Position numbers and translations under genes: made by a program. Positions 9,501-17,374 of a stretch of 40,037 nucleotides of DNA are shown one piece after another. Every line of letters begins with the position of its first letter. The stretch's first letter is position 1. The notes under the pieces were generated by a model, which ran no database searches, was not told the DNA's origin, and saw only the letters and a list, made by a program, of their open reading frames with translations. The DNA is from Acidobacteriota bacterium (GTDB lineage: Bacteria > Acidobacteriota > Terriglobia > Bryobacterales > Bryobacteraceae): assembly GCA_025350695.1 (NCBI GenBank), contig JANXXI010000121.1, forward strand, positions 1-40,037, read 5' to 3'.

Positions 9501-9706
9501 GCTGAGTGCATCACGCCAAGGGCCGGTCTTTCGAGGAGTGAGTTGGGGTTTTGGTCAGCCTCAATGAGGGCTTCAATTTCGCGGCGGAGATCGGTATCGT
9601 TACCGCAGCCGACGCGCAGGAATTCTTCCCGTTTTTCAACGGGAACTTCAAGAGTTCCGTCAAAGAGTTCCTTCACAGTCTGCCAGCGCGAGGGAGTCAT
9701 TTCCAT
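6533..9706 (-). CDS. Membrane Ser/Thr protein kinase with TPR-rich C-terminal half
   Basis: The 1057-residue protein opens with a helical region (MTPSRWQTVKELFDG) common to acidobacterial kinases. A Hanks-type kinase domain follows at about 88-370: glycine loop AHGGMGIVY, K117 in VVLKCIRH, HRDIKPAN with D224, DFG at 242-244 and SPE at 268-270. All catalytic residues are present. A single membrane helix sits near 384-403, and the remaining 650 residues are TPR-like helical repeats, presumably outside the membrane or as a scaffold. Two ATGs compete, 9706 and 9700; the second gives MTPSRW, the commoner family start. It heads the minus-strand run ending in araB, and it is divergent from glgP. Its target is unknown. 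Confidence 0.9.
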   Translation of the reverse strand: MEMTPSRWQTVKELFDGTLEVPVEKREEFLRVGCGNDTDLRREIEALIEADQNPNSLLERPALGVMHSAAMAAFENSFSRIGSTIGNYRITEELAHGGMGIVYRAQHTSLPREVVLKCIRHAAFAPEIRQDLDARFLHEARIQAQLDHPNIVRVYEFFTGRSEYFLVMEYVPGQSLRQRLNQQRPLPESEAVDLAMQALEGLSHAHNLSATADPNSVTAVVHRDIKPANFMIHESGRLKLTDFGIAKILGDTEETKSGFSPGTAEYMSPEQINGLGVDPRSDIYSLGITLYEMLTGRVPFLRSDYNSTGEMKRAHSASSALPIRELNPAVTKQVAAVVEKALSKAPEDRWQTADEFRTALVTALEEASPTNWRRPAYFAATAVAILFTAVLAGRVLRDDYHPKAKVEKLYEQAQLAINESAPLRATALLERAVAEDGNFIAARALLGIAYAKTDQMEKARAALLDAANVNGGRWLHGRHEQALLGAAVAAVAKDFPKAASIYAELAGRTSGNERIFALLGQGAMQEQASKNDQARQTFDQVVKEDPRNVAALTRSAILLARNRRHADAIKMFDRAEAVERTDHNAEAFCDLLLARAQTMRGELGEREKRDLLRVLELSKTTGSRYHSLTAKFALADLKVRERDYEGAIEDTRSVSEEARREGFEWVAARATSDLGYALHYARKAPESISVLRDALRMANHVKSPSLVANAQIRLGEVLRGAGLVEESTAVTEPAIQWWRQHGSKETLSLLLLKWGDALYNVNRCREAEEAYLESRELAARYENSLYLNMALNRLVAFYGLRDCKRAWRYGEQAVSLARKTGDHTLIADSLSKLSRAPQNLGLARQTFQILDEAEMEYRMGLKDGPDLRERLATLDLDRAHTAWTTGVVQGISNIFRSKDHTNPEPENVLIHIADAYLQGGQKELADFEHAMEKTKNERARTSLSRWASEVALVARKFEAARKHAEFSRAGSVKRDEPVFQLHSSLVLRQVEHHAGNAIARDNLTTECLALAKRIGFDPPESFNGRKDFLRLWDLSTFAGIKPFKKTVPSLTQVAARN

Positions 9707-9971
9707 TTACTTCGCCATTAGTAATGAGTGGGTTTCAAGAGAGGTTCGTTTCACACTCTTGAATATTTCTTTTGGGCTAGATATCTGAGCACCATAAGTC
9801 CTGGCTCGAAGTTTGAAATTCCATCCGAAACGCACCGGCGTGCAAGCGGAAGCTGAAGGTAATTATCGCTGCCGTGAGTTAGGGTAAGATAAAAGTGAAG
9901 TAGTCACAGGCTGTACCTCGTCCGCCGCCGGACTTTCCGGTTGACCTTAAAACTCAAAATACTGAATCTCT

Positions 9972-12518
9972 ATGTCATTTTCTATTCGTCCACATAAAGA
10001 GTTCCTTGTCCGCCCTTCGCTTCCGGATTCACTGAGCCGCCTCGCCGAGCTCGCAAACAACTTGCTGTGGGTTTGGGACTACACGGTGCGCGGAATATTT
10101 CGGCGTCTGGATCCGTCGGAGTGGCATAATTCGCACCACAATCCGGTACTGATGCTCGGCCGTTTGTCGCAAGCAACTCTGGAAAAGGCCTCGAAGGACG
10201 CGCGCTTCCTTTCACTCTACCGCAAGGCCTGTGAGCGTTTGGATCACTATCTTCAAACCGGGAATCCGCCGGCGGGCAAATTGATCGCCTATTTTTCCAT
10301 GGAGTACGGTCTATCGGATTGCTTGCCGATTTATTCGGGCGGCTTGGGAATCCTTTCCGGCGATCATATGAAAGGCGCAAGCGATTTGGATCTGCCCTTG
10401 GTGGGTGTCGGCCTTTTGTATCAGCAGGGATATTTTTCGCAATCCATCAACCCCGATGGCTGGCAGATAGAGAAAGTTTTGACCAATGATTTTTACACCC
10501 TTCCTGTTTCGCCGGTCATGCGAAAGGACGGCAGCGAAATGGTGGTGAGCGTTCAAATGCCCTGGGGGGAACTGTTCGCCAAAGTTTGGGTGATTGATGT
10601 TGGGCGAATCAAACTGTATCTGCTGGATACAAATATTCCCGTGAACTCGAGGGCAGAGGATCGCGCCATTACGGCGCAGCTATACGGCGGCGATTCGCGG
10701 ACGCGTATTCATCAGGAAATCGTGCTCGGGCTGGGCGGTTTACGGATGCTGAAAGAGCTGGGACTGAACCCCACCGTTTTCCACATGAACGAAGGTCATT
10801 CGGCATTTCTAGCGATTGAGCGCATTCGAATCCTGATGCGGGAACACGCGATGAGCTTCAACGAAGCGCTGGAGGCAACGCGGACCAACAACGTTTTCAC
10901 TACCCATACTTCCGTTCCGGCCGGTATCGATCTTTTCGATCCCGGTTTGGTTGCCGAGTACTTTGAAGAGTACTGCCGGCAAAGCTTGATTCCGTTTGAC
11001 AGTTTCATGGGCCTCGGTCGTTGGAAGAATGACGGCAATCCACATGAGCCGTTTTCGATGGCGGTTTTGGCAATTAAATCATCTTGCTGGCGCAATGCCG
11101 TAAGCGCGCTGCATGGCGAAGTTTCACGCGATATGTGGCAGGAATTATGGCCCCAGTTGCCCAGTGGCGAAGTCCCCATCACGCATGTCACTAACGGCGT
11201 GCACCTTAACAGTTGGGTGAACGGAGACTTGGCCGGTATGTTTGATCAATACCTTCAGCCCGATTGGCGCGATAGGATTGACGACCATGCGACATTTCAA
11301 TTGGTAGACGACATTCCCGACAATGAATTGTGGGAAACGCACAAGCGGCGCCGCCGGCAATTGATTACATTTATCCGCGCGAGACTTGTGGAAAACGCGA
11401 TGAATCGCAAAGCTTCGCCAGCCGAAATTAGACGATTCGGCGAGGTGCTCGATCCTGAAGTCTTAACCATAGGGTTTGCGCGGCGCTTTGCAACTTACAA
11501 GCGGGCGACGTTGTTTTTGCAAGACGTCGCGCGATTGAAACGGCTGCTGACGAATAACCGCATGCCGGTGCAGATCGTGATTTCCGGAAAGGCGCATCCG
11601 AAGGATAATCCGGGTAAGGCATTCATCCGCGAGATTGTCCAATTGACGCGCGATCCGGAATTGGCCAAGCGCATTGTGTTCGTCGAGGACTACAGCATTG
11701 GAGTGGCCCGTGAACTAGTGCACGGGGTCGACGTATGGTTGAACACTCCCAAACGCGGAGAGGAAGCCTGCGGCACCAGCGGCATGAAGGCCGCCATCAA
11801 CGGTGTGCTGAACCTCAGCATTCTGGATGGCTGGTACGATGAAGCCTACGAGGCATCTGGCGGCTGGGCGATCGGAGACCGCGATGCCTATACCGATGAT
11901 CAGGACGAGATGCACGCCAGCGCTATTTATTCGCGGCTGGAAAATGAGATCGTGCCCATGTTCTACGAAGCGCGCGAAGATGGTGTGCCGCACGAATGGG
12001 TCCGGCGCGTAAAGTTGTCACTGAAAAACATGTGCCCTCAATTTGATATGAGCCGCATGTTAAAAGATTATTCACGCCTGCTGTACGATCCGGCGCACGA
12101 AGCTTTCGCCGGAATCTCCGCCGATAATTTTGGAGATGCTAGGCAGCGCGTTCGCTGGGCGCAACATGTTCGCGGTTGTTGGGATCATGTGCGGTTTGTG
12201 GAAAAAGAAATCGGGCCGGCCACTCCGGTTTTCAACGGGCGTCCTCTGCCGCTGCGGGCTGCCGTGGATTTGGCTGGGCTTACTCCGGCCGATGTCCGGG
12301 TGGAGGCCGTAGCAGGGCGCGTGGCCCCCTCGGGTAACTTAGAGGACGCACAAGTGTTCACGTTACCTCCCGTAGATCAACGCGGCTCTGTCTATTTGTT
12401 CGCGACGGAGTTCATGCCGCATCAAACTGGCCGCTTGGGTTACGCCTTGCGGATCAGCTCCAATCATTTCGCGGATCCTTTGATGCGGCCCTGTGAGGCC
12501 CTATTGAAGTGGGGTTAA
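9972..12518 (+). CDS. glgP: Alpha-glucan (maltodextrin/glycogen) phosphorylase
   Basis: The 848-residue protein combines an N-terminal DUF3417 region (RLAELANNLLWVWDYTVR) with the catalytic GT35 body. YFSMEYGLSDCLPIYSGGLG, FHMNEGHSAFLAIERIR and GFARRFATYKRATL are hallmark blocks, and EACGTSGMKAAINGVLNLS carries the lysine that holds pyridoxal phosphate. The family cleaves alpha-1,4-glucans with phosphate to give glucose 1-phosphate; this shorter DUF3417 type differs from the E. coli enzyme. No strong ribosome binding site precedes ATG 9972. The gene is divergent from the kinase across 265 bases and is followed by a palindromic MITE-like element that could act as its terminator. Confidence 0.93.
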   Translation: MSFSIRPHKEFLVRPSLPDSLSRLAELANNLLWVWDYTVRGIFRRLDPSEWHNSHHNPVLMLGRLSQATLEKASKDARFLSLYRKACERLDHYLQTGNPPAGKLIAYFSMEYGLSDCLPIYSGGLGILSGDHMKGASDLDLPLVGVGLLYQQGYFSQSINPDGWQIEKVLTNDFYTLPVSPVMRKDGSEMVVSVQMPWGELFAKVWVIDVGRIKLYLLDTNIPVNSRAEDRAITAQLYGGDSRTRIHQEIVLGLGGLRMLKELGLNPTVFHMNEGHSAFLAIERIRILMREHAMSFNEALEATRTNNVFTTHTSVPAGIDLFDPGLVAEYFEEYCRQSLIPFDSFMGLGRWKNDGNPHEPFSMAVLAIKSSCWRNAVSALHGEVSRDMWQELWPQLPSGEVPITHVTNGVHLNSWVNGDLAGMFDQYLQPDWRDRIDDHATFQLVDDIPDNELWETHKRRRRQLITFIRARLVENAMNRKASPAEIRRFGEVLDPEVLTIGFARRFATYKRATLFLQDVARLKRLLTNNRMPVQIVISGKAHPKDNPGKAFIREIVQLTRDPELAKRIVFVEDYSIGVARELVHGVDVWLNTPKRGEEACGTSGMKAAINGVLNLSILDGWYDEAYEASGGWAIGDRDAYTDDQDEMHASAIYSRLENEIVPMFYEAREDGVPHEWVRRVKLSLKNMCPQFDMSRMLKDYSRLLYDPAHEAFAGISADNFGDARQRVRWAQHVRGCWDHVRFVEKEIGPATPVFNGRPLPLRAAVDLAGLTPADVRVEAVAGRVAPSGNLEDAQVFTLPPVDQRGSVYLFATEFMPHQTGRLGYALRISSNHFADPLMRPCEALLKWG

Positions 12519-12556
12519 TAATCGGATTAGTCTAAGGTGTGCATAAGTCGGTAAGG

Positions 12557-12686
12557 AGTTTGTTGAAAAACGGGGACTGAGGAAACTGACACATTTTTTC
12601 GCCAAATCGCCAGCGATTGATTTTTCTAAAGGCTAACTTGCGAAAAAAGGCTGGCTGTTACGTCAGTCTCCATTTTTCAACAAGCT
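12557..12686 (+). repeat. MITE-like palindromic element, copy A (about 130 bp)
   Basis: The ends are inverted repeats: AGTTTGTTGAAAAACGGGG on the left and the complement of a near copy on the right (CCATTTTTCAACAAGCT). Inner segments also pair (TTTTTTCGC against GCGAAAAAA). It has no coding capacity. A second copy lies inverted at 34527-34654, with roughly a dozen base differences and a small indel. This fits a non-autonomous element moved by a transposase not present here. Because it folds on itself just after glgP it may also stop transcription. Confidence 0.85.
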
Positions 12687-12704
12687 CTTAGTAAGTAAAT
12701 TTGC

Positions 12705-12917
12705 TTAGGTGTAAAGATTTTGCTTCTCTTCAGACAACTTCCGTGGTACATAAGAAGTGTAAGAACCGACTGGGATAGCAAACTGCTTAGCTACCCGATC
12801 TGGAACTCCCCGACCTTCAAAAATCACCTCCCCTAGTTCGCTTCCGGCCCGCCCTGTAAATCGGGTTCGGTAGCAACCTGAGGTAGTTATTGAATCGTCA
12901 ATTGAATCGTAAGTCAA
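12705..12917 (-). CDS. Doubtful small ORF, 70 residues
   Basis: The frame begins at a TTG and has no ribosome binding site before it. Its sequence has no motif I recognise, but the composition is protein-like and it fills most of the gap between copy A of the palindrome and the zinc-ribbon gene. It could equally be the remnant of an interrupted gene or chance. I give it low weight. Confidence 0.18.
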   Translation of the reverse strand: MTYDSIDDSITTSGCYRTRFTGRAGSELGEVIFEGRGVPDRVAKQFAIPVGSYTSYVPRKLSEEKQNLYT

Positions 12918-12940
12918 AGAAGGAGTCTCCGTAATTACTT

Positions 12941-13456
12941 ATGGACGGCGACCGCAAATACAAACAAAACGGGTACCAGCAGTCAGATCGCGGACGCAGT
13001 GACGGTCAGCGTAGTGACGGTCTGCGTAATGATAGCCAGCGGCCACAAGGCCCGAAACCACATATAGATGTTACTGGCCCGCGATTACCTAGATTAGTCC
13101 AGGCTACAGCGGCATCCCGTTGCAACTCGTGCGCAACCACACTGCCGTTGGATGTCGACTTCAAAGGTCAGTGTCCAAAATGCAAGGCCGACTTACACAG
13201 CTGCCGGCAGTGCGCTCATTTTGAACCATCGACAAGGTTTCAATGCTTGAAACCAATCCCGGAACGGATCCCCGTAAAAGACAAGGCCAACGAATGCGCC
13301 ATGTTTGGCCCGCGCGTAACAGTGGCGCGTGATTCAGCCCCAGCCGCGAGTGGGCCAAGCCAACAACAATCCAATTCGAACGGAAGTAATGGTAATACTG
13401 GGCCGCGCAATATATCCGACGCGCGAGCTATGTTCGACAACCTCTTCAAAAAATGA
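12941..13456 (+). CDS. Zinc-ribbon protein with multiple CxxC pairs
   Basis: The 171-residue protein has a charged low-complexity N-terminus (about 1-45) rich in R, S, D, G and Q. A cysteine cluster follows: CNSC (near 62-65), CPKC (near 78-81), CRQC (near 88-91), then single cysteines before LKPIP and AMFGPR. The spacing suggests two metal sites. A disordered linker rich in S, N and G precedes the conserved end ISDARAMFDNLFKK. I believe similar proteins occur in other acidobacteria; the function is unknown. An AAGGAG lies 15 bases before ATG 12941, which is longer than usual, but a TAA in frame just upstream rules out an earlier start. Its stop overlaps the next gene's ATG by 4 bases, so translation is coupled to the dehydrogenase. 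Confidence 0.82.
   Translation: MDGDRKYKQNGYQQSDRGRSDGQRSDGLRNDSQRPQGPKPHIDVTGPRLPRLVQATAASRCNSCATTLPLDVDFKGQCPKCKADLHSCRQCAHFEPSTRFQCLKPIPERIPVKDKANECAMFGPRVTVARDSAPAASGPSQQQSNSNGSNGNTGPRNISDARAMFDNLFKK
12995..13039 (+). repeat. Three 15-bp tandem repeats inside the zinc-ribbon gene
   Basis: Units CGCAGTGACGGTCAG, CGTAGTGACGGTCTG and CGTAATGATAGCCAG follow without gaps and encode the repeating RSDGQ / RSDGL / RNDSQ tract. The period is a multiple of three, so copy-number change would not break the frame. Confidence 0.8.
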
Positions 13457-14502
13457 ACGAAAAAAGAATGCGGGTTGCGCCCCTGGTGGCGCAGCATCGC
13501 TTTGAACTAACAGATGCGCCTGTGCCCGATCCGGGTCCGGGCCAGATACAGGTTCGCGTCGCCTACGTTGGCGTGTGCGGATCCGATTTGCACAACTTCG
13601 CTGAGGGCGCCGTTGGCGATTCGCCAAGCGTCTATCCAATGGTGCTTGGCCATGAACCGTCTGGCGTTGTCGTCAAGACGGGCGCAGGCGTTTCCGGTTG
13701 GGCTGCGGGCGACGAAGCGGCTCTGGAACCAGCTATCTATTGTTACCACTGCGAATTTTGCTTGCGCGGCCGGCACAATCTTTGTTCGCACATTCGCTTC
13801 CTGAGCCAGCCAACGGACCCAGGCTTTTTCCGCGATTACGTAAATCTTCCAGCCCACAATTTGTTGCCGAAACCCGCAGGCGTGAGCTTGAAGGAACTGA
13901 CGCTGTTTGAGCCTTTAGCCGTGGCGTTGCATTCGCTTGAGTTCGCGCGATTGAGCATGGGCGAAACCGTTGCCGTATTTGGTTCCGGAGGGATCGGTGC
14001 TTTGACGATTGCCGCGCTGAAAATGAGTGGGGCTGGCCGCGTCTTCGTTGTGGATCCGGTGAAGCATCGGCGAGACTTGGCGCTCCAGATGGGAGCGGAC
14101 GCCGTAATCGATCCCCTTGCGGTTTCACCGGGCGCCCAGATTTTGAAGGACACTGGCGGGCGTGGCGTGGACGTGGCGATTGATTGCGCCACCAAAAATG
14201 GCAGCATGGATGAAGCGTTGATTTCGGCGAAGAGTGGGGGGCGAGTGGTGATCACCGGCATTCCTTCCGATGCCGAACCCACGCTCAAGTTTCATGTGGC
14301 GCGCCGCAAGGAGCTGGCGATTTTCAATGTGCGGCGGTCGAACCATGAATCGGTTTTGGCGTTGCGGATTTTGGGGAGCGAGGCGAAGCGCTTTGCGCCT
14401 CTGCTGACGCATTCATTGAAGCTGGAAAAGATACAGGACGCGTTTACGATGCTGGAACACTATTCAGACGGCGTGGGCAAAGTCTGCGTTGATTTAACGT
14501 AA
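13453..14502 (+). CDS. Zinc-dependent medium-chain alcohol/polyol dehydrogenase
   Basis: The 349-residue protein is of the sorbitol / threonine dehydrogenase branch. Catalytic zinc ligands are C42 in VCGSDLHNF, and H67 and E68 in LGHEPSG. The structural zinc site has C97, C100, C103 and C111 (CYHCEFCLRGRHNLC). A Rossmann loop FGSGGIGALTIAALKM binds NAD(P), and VFVVDPVKHRRDLA follows the second strand, where the aspartate suggests NAD. The family oxidises a secondary alcohol of a polyol or threonine to the ketone; the substrate is open. It starts at an ATGA overlap with the zinc-ribbon gene and runs into the ROK kinase gene by 9 bases on the opposite strand. Confidence 0.88.
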   Translation: MNEKRMRVAPLVAQHRFELTDAPVPDPGPGQIQVRVAYVGVCGSDLHNFAEGAVGDSPSVYPMVLGHEPSGVVVKTGAGVSGWAAGDEAALEPAIYCYHCEFCLRGRHNLCSHIRFLSQPTDPGFFRDYVNLPAHNLLPKPAGVSLKELTLFEPLAVALHSLEFARLSMGETVAVFGSGGIGALTIAALKMSGAGRVFVVDPVKHRRDLALQMGADAVIDPLAVSPGAQILKDTGGRGVDVAIDCATKNGSMDEALISAKSGGRVVITGIPSDAEPTLKFHVARRKELAIFNVRRSNHESVLALRILGSEAKRFAPLLTHSLKLEKIQDAFTMLEHYSDGVGKVCVDLT

Positions 14503-15357
14503 GCGCCTTGATTCCTTCTTTACCAACTCCAACGCCCCGTACAGGACACTGTCGTCCCCCAGCTCCGCCGGAACCACATCAATTCGCGCACGCGACCAGC
14601 TCGTAATAACGCGGCGCAACTCAGCCCGCAAAGGCACAAACAGCTTATCCCCAGCCTTGCTAATCCCCCCACCAACCACGATCCTCGCCGGATTCAAAAT
14701 CATAATTGCCGACTTCAATCCCAGAGCCAAATCCACCACATACTTCGCCACAAACTCCGGATCGTCCATCAATTCCTTGGCCGTCTTACTGTAGTCGCGC
14801 TCCAGCCACAACCCGCAGCACATTCGTTCAAAGCAACCGCGGGCGCCACACAAGCACACTGGCCCATCAGGGTGGATCGTCATGTGGCCCAACTCTCCCG
14901 CGTACGAATCAGCGCCCCGATAGATTCCCTTCTCCGTCAAAATGCCGCCGCCAATGCCCGTGGAAAGGGTCATGTAAAGTAGAGGCCGCTTGTCCACCCC
15001 CGCCCCGTGCATCCCTTCACCCAACGCGCCCACATTCGCATCGTTATCCATGATCGTGGGCAAACCAAGTTCAACCCGGATGAATCCAGGAAGATCGAAG
15101 TTGCTCCAACCACCTACGTGCGTCGAAAGAGTCACCATTTGCGTTGGGTAATCAACCGGGCCGCCAAAGCCGATGCCGCAACGTTTCAGTTCGTATTGCT
15201 GCATCCACTCAAGTCCAATGGCGCGGATCTGTTCCAGCATCCAATCCTTGCCGCCTTCACGATCCGTGAAGCGCGATTCGCGGGCCGCCATGCGCGAATC
15301 CTCGAAAACAGCCATCGAGAATTTGGTGCCGCCAATGTCGATGGTGAGTGTGCTCAT
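14494..15357 (-). CDS. ROK family sugar kinase
   Basis: The 287-residue protein has the ROK features: LTIDIGGTKFSMAVFED at the N-terminus for ATP phosphate binding, IMDNDANVGALGEG with the catalytic aspartate, and STGIGGGIL. The zinc loop GELGHMTIHPDGPVCLCG is followed by ARGCFERMCCG (CxCGxxGCxE). ROK kinases phosphorylate glucose, N-acetylglucosamine, mannose, allose and similar sugars; the glucokinase label would be a guess. It is the fourth and last gene of a minus-strand operon, starting within the stop of the PfkB gene (ATGA). Its 3' end overlaps the convergent dehydrogenase by 9 bases. Confidence 0.88.
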   Translation of the reverse strand: MSTLTIDIGGTKFSMAVFEDSRMAARESRFTDREGGKDWMLEQIRAIGLEWMQQYELKRCGIGFGGPVDYPTQMVTLSTHVGGWSNFDLPGFIRVELGLPTIMDNDANVGALGEGMHGAGVDKRPLLYMTLSTGIGGGILTEKGIYRGADSYAGELGHMTIHPDGPVCLCGARGCFERMCCGLWLERDYSKTAKELMDDPEFVAKYVVDLALGLKSAIMILNPARIVVGGGISKAGDKLFVPLRAELRRVITSWSRARIDVVPAELGDDSVLYGALELVKKESRRLR

Positions 15358-16325
15358 TTGGCTAAAATCTCCGCAGGCGACGCGGTTCCGGTCCCACGTT
15401 TCATGATTGTGATCGATGCCACTAAGTCTCCAAATCGTGCGGACGCTTCGGCATCACCCGTTACGGCAAGCGCTAAGGCCGCCCCAGCCGAGAACGAATC
15501 TCCGGCCCCGCAAATATCCACGGGCTTAGCAACCTTCGCCGTCGGAATGCGCCTTTCACCTGAATCATCGATCAACGTCACGCCACTTCCGCCATGGGTC
15601 ACCAGAAGCAGCGGCCCGTCAATCAAGGATCGTAGCTCAGCATAGTTGAGAAAACCGAAAGCTCGCATGCAAGCAGCCGCGGCTTCGTCCTCGTTTGGTT
15701 TCACAATCACTTTCCGAAAATGTTCCGGACGTAACCGGGAATCCACCCAAATCAGCTTCTTCGGATCGGTGGATGCCAGCTCCATCAAAGCTTCCCGCAC
15801 CCTCCGGCCTACCACGCCGCCGCGCTCAGTTTCGGCTTGATCAGAAACCAGAATGACATCGAACTGCGGGGCCACGCGGTGCAGCGTGTCAAGCAACTGC
15901 TGATCGGCAGCCTCAGGCAAATCTCCGGTTGGAATGAAATCCAGGCGCGGATGGTCCTCTTCGTCAGTGTCTCGATTGATGATCTTCGTGTAGGTGAACG
16001 TTATCCATCCGGGCAGCTTGACCAGCAGATCGGACTCAATGCGGCGCGCCTCCAAAGCCTGACGAAGCTCAAAAGCAAAACCGTCATCACCCGTCACGCC
16101 CAGAACAGACACGCGTCCGACGCCCAAGGCTGCAAGGTTGTTGGCCACCGTGCCACCAGCCCCTGGCGTGATTTCGGTAGACACAACCGCATTACGTGGA
16201 ATTCCGGTTTCACGCGAAGGCTCAGCCAGCGCCGGATCGTAGCGGCACCAACGATCCAGGCAAATGTCCCCAATGACGAGAGCAGACATTTTCGGAAAGT
16301 GATTTAAGATCTCTTGTGTCGTCAT
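15354..16325 (-). CDS. PfkB family carbohydrate kinase, RfaE/HldE-domain-I-like
   Basis: The 323-residue protein begins with SALVIGDICLDRWCRYDP, then TPGAGGTVANNLAALG, the glycine-rich sugar-binding motif. The C-terminal PfkB signature VDICGAGDSFSAGAALALA sits at about 269-287, with D276 as the base. Overall order and the GD-x-x-LDRW start resemble the kinase half of the heptose-7-phosphate kinase HldE, so a phosphorylated or unphosphorylated heptose or related sugar is possible. There is no fused nucleotidyltransferase domain. Both ends overlap neighbours by 4 bases, so the gene is translationally coupled to the deoxyhypusine-synthase-like gene upstream and the ROK kinase downstream. Confidence 0.85.
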   Translation of the reverse strand: MTTQEILNHFPKMSALVIGDICLDRWCRYDPALAEPSRETGIPRNAVVSTEITPGAGGTVANNLAALGVGRVSVLGVTGDDGFAFELRQALEARRIESDLLVKLPGWITFTYTKIINRDTDEEDHPRLDFIPTGDLPEAADQQLLDTLHRVAPQFDVILVSDQAETERGGVVGRRVREALMELASTDPKKLIWVDSRLRPEHFRKVIVKPNEDEAAAACMRAFGFLNYAELRSLIDGPLLLVTHGGSGVTLIDDSGERRIPTAKVAKPVDICGAGDSFSAGAALALAVTGDAEASARFGDLVASITIMKRGTGTASPAEILAK

Positions 16326-17290
16326 GCTAGCGCGAGGAAGGCACGGCGCAAGGCCGGGAAAGTGGCGCGATGATCGCCGCGGAAATAGTAGCTGGATCCA
16401 CCATCGGCCACCGTCCGGACCAAAATCGTCTTGTGCGGGCGGAAATAATAGCCAGGGTCAGACTTCGGCAACTCTTTGTGAATATCGCCCTGAATCGGCA
16501 CCATATCGAACACGGCGGTAGTGAAATTGCGGATCTGGCGTCCTTGCTGATGGGCCACGTTGCGCGACATCGCCAGGGCCTTCAAATAAACCTCCGGAGC
16601 CATGATCGCGGAACCGAAGCTAAGCATCACGCCTGACTCCAGCGCTTCGACGGCTTTGGCATAGATCAGGAAATCGGTGTAGCTAGCTTGGCCCAGCGAC
16701 GCTCCATCGCAATTGGGGTGCTCATGCAAAATGTCGTATCCAATGCCGACGTGGACTGTCACTGGGATAGACAAGCGATAGGCTGCCGCCAGCACACTGA
16801 GATCCTTGTGCGGGTAGTTGCTCTCTTCAATGCGGCGGCCAACGTTCTCACCAAGGCCCAGGTCGAGGGTGGCGGCTTCGTGGATCCAGTCGTTCAGTTC
16901 TCCCGTTTCCTTCCACAAGCCGAACTCGCCGGAACTGATGTAGCGAGCGACGCTTTCGGTGGTCGCGCCGATGCGGGCCACTTCGTAATCGTGAATTGCG
17001 CCGGCCCCATTCATAGCAATGTGGGAGATGGCTCCGCGCTCCAGCATGTCGATGATGTGGCGGTTGGCTCCGGCGCGAAGCAGGTGTGCTCCCATCATTA
17101 GAATGCGCGACGTGCTATTGACTCGGGCAGTGTTCAGCCGCTGGGCAATAATGCCGAGGTCAGCGTGAGTGAAATCCGGAGTCGCGTCGTCCAGGCTCAT
17201 CCAACGCGCTAGCTGGAGGTCGTTGACGCGATCAGCTAGCGGTTTGACGATTAAGCGGGAGCGGTCGAATTGAGGGTACTTTGAAGACAT
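16322..17290 (-). CDS. Deoxyhypusine-synthase-like protein lacking the catalytic lysine motif
   Basis: From ATG 17290 the product is 322 residues. Blocks such as GAISHIAMNGAGAIHDYEVA (about 86-105) and YISSGEFGLWKETGELNDWI (about 117-136) resemble the NAD-binding deoxyhypusine/homospermidine synthase fold. Where true deoxyhypusine synthases carry the glycine-rich strand with the lysine that forms the enzyme-butylamine intermediate, this protein has FGSAIMAPEVYLKAL (about 225-239) and no equivalent lysine is evident. So it probably does not transfer a butylamine group. The frame is open upstream to 17377, but that stretch encodes a dispersed palindrome (17324-17374), which argues for the 17290 start. 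It overlaps the PfkB start by 4 bases. Role unknown, likely in the same pathway as the two kinases and the HAD phosphatase. Confidence 0.75.
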   Translation of the reverse strand: MSSKYPQFDRSRLIVKPLADRVNDLQLARWMSLDDATPDFTHADLGIIAQRLNTARVNSTSRILMMGAHLLRAGANRHIIDMLERGAISHIAMNGAGAIHDYEVARIGATTESVARYISSGEFGLWKETGELNDWIHEAATLDLGLGENVGRRIEESNYPHKDLSVLAAAYRLSIPVTVHVGIGYDILHEHPNCDGASLGQASYTDFLIYAKAVEALESGVMLSFGSAIMAPEVYLKALAMSRNVAHQQGRQIRNFTTAVFDMVPIQGDIHKELPKSDPGYYFRPHKTILVRTVADGGSSYYFRGDHRATFPALRRAFLALA

Positions 17291-17323
17291 AGGATTTGTC
17301 GTGGCGAGGAGCATGCTTTCAGA

Positions 17324-17374
17324 GCCTGGACAGGCTGGCCAGGGGGCCAGCCGCAGACCGGGGGTCTGCCCCAC
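17324..17374. repeat. Dispersed double-hairpin palindrome, copy 1
   Basis: Two adjacent stem-loops: GCTGGCC-AGGG-GGCCAGC and GCAGACC-GGG-GGTCTGC, preceded by GCCTGGACAG. It lies in the gap between the HAD and deoxyhypusine-like genes of one operon. Related copies are at 35285-35340 and 37459-37510. The size and structure resemble REP-type elements. Confidence 0.85.

Noticed and set aside
9707-9971. Promoter search between the kinase and glgP
   Set aside because: A TTGACC at 9941 has no convincing -10 at the right distance; no promoter claimed.
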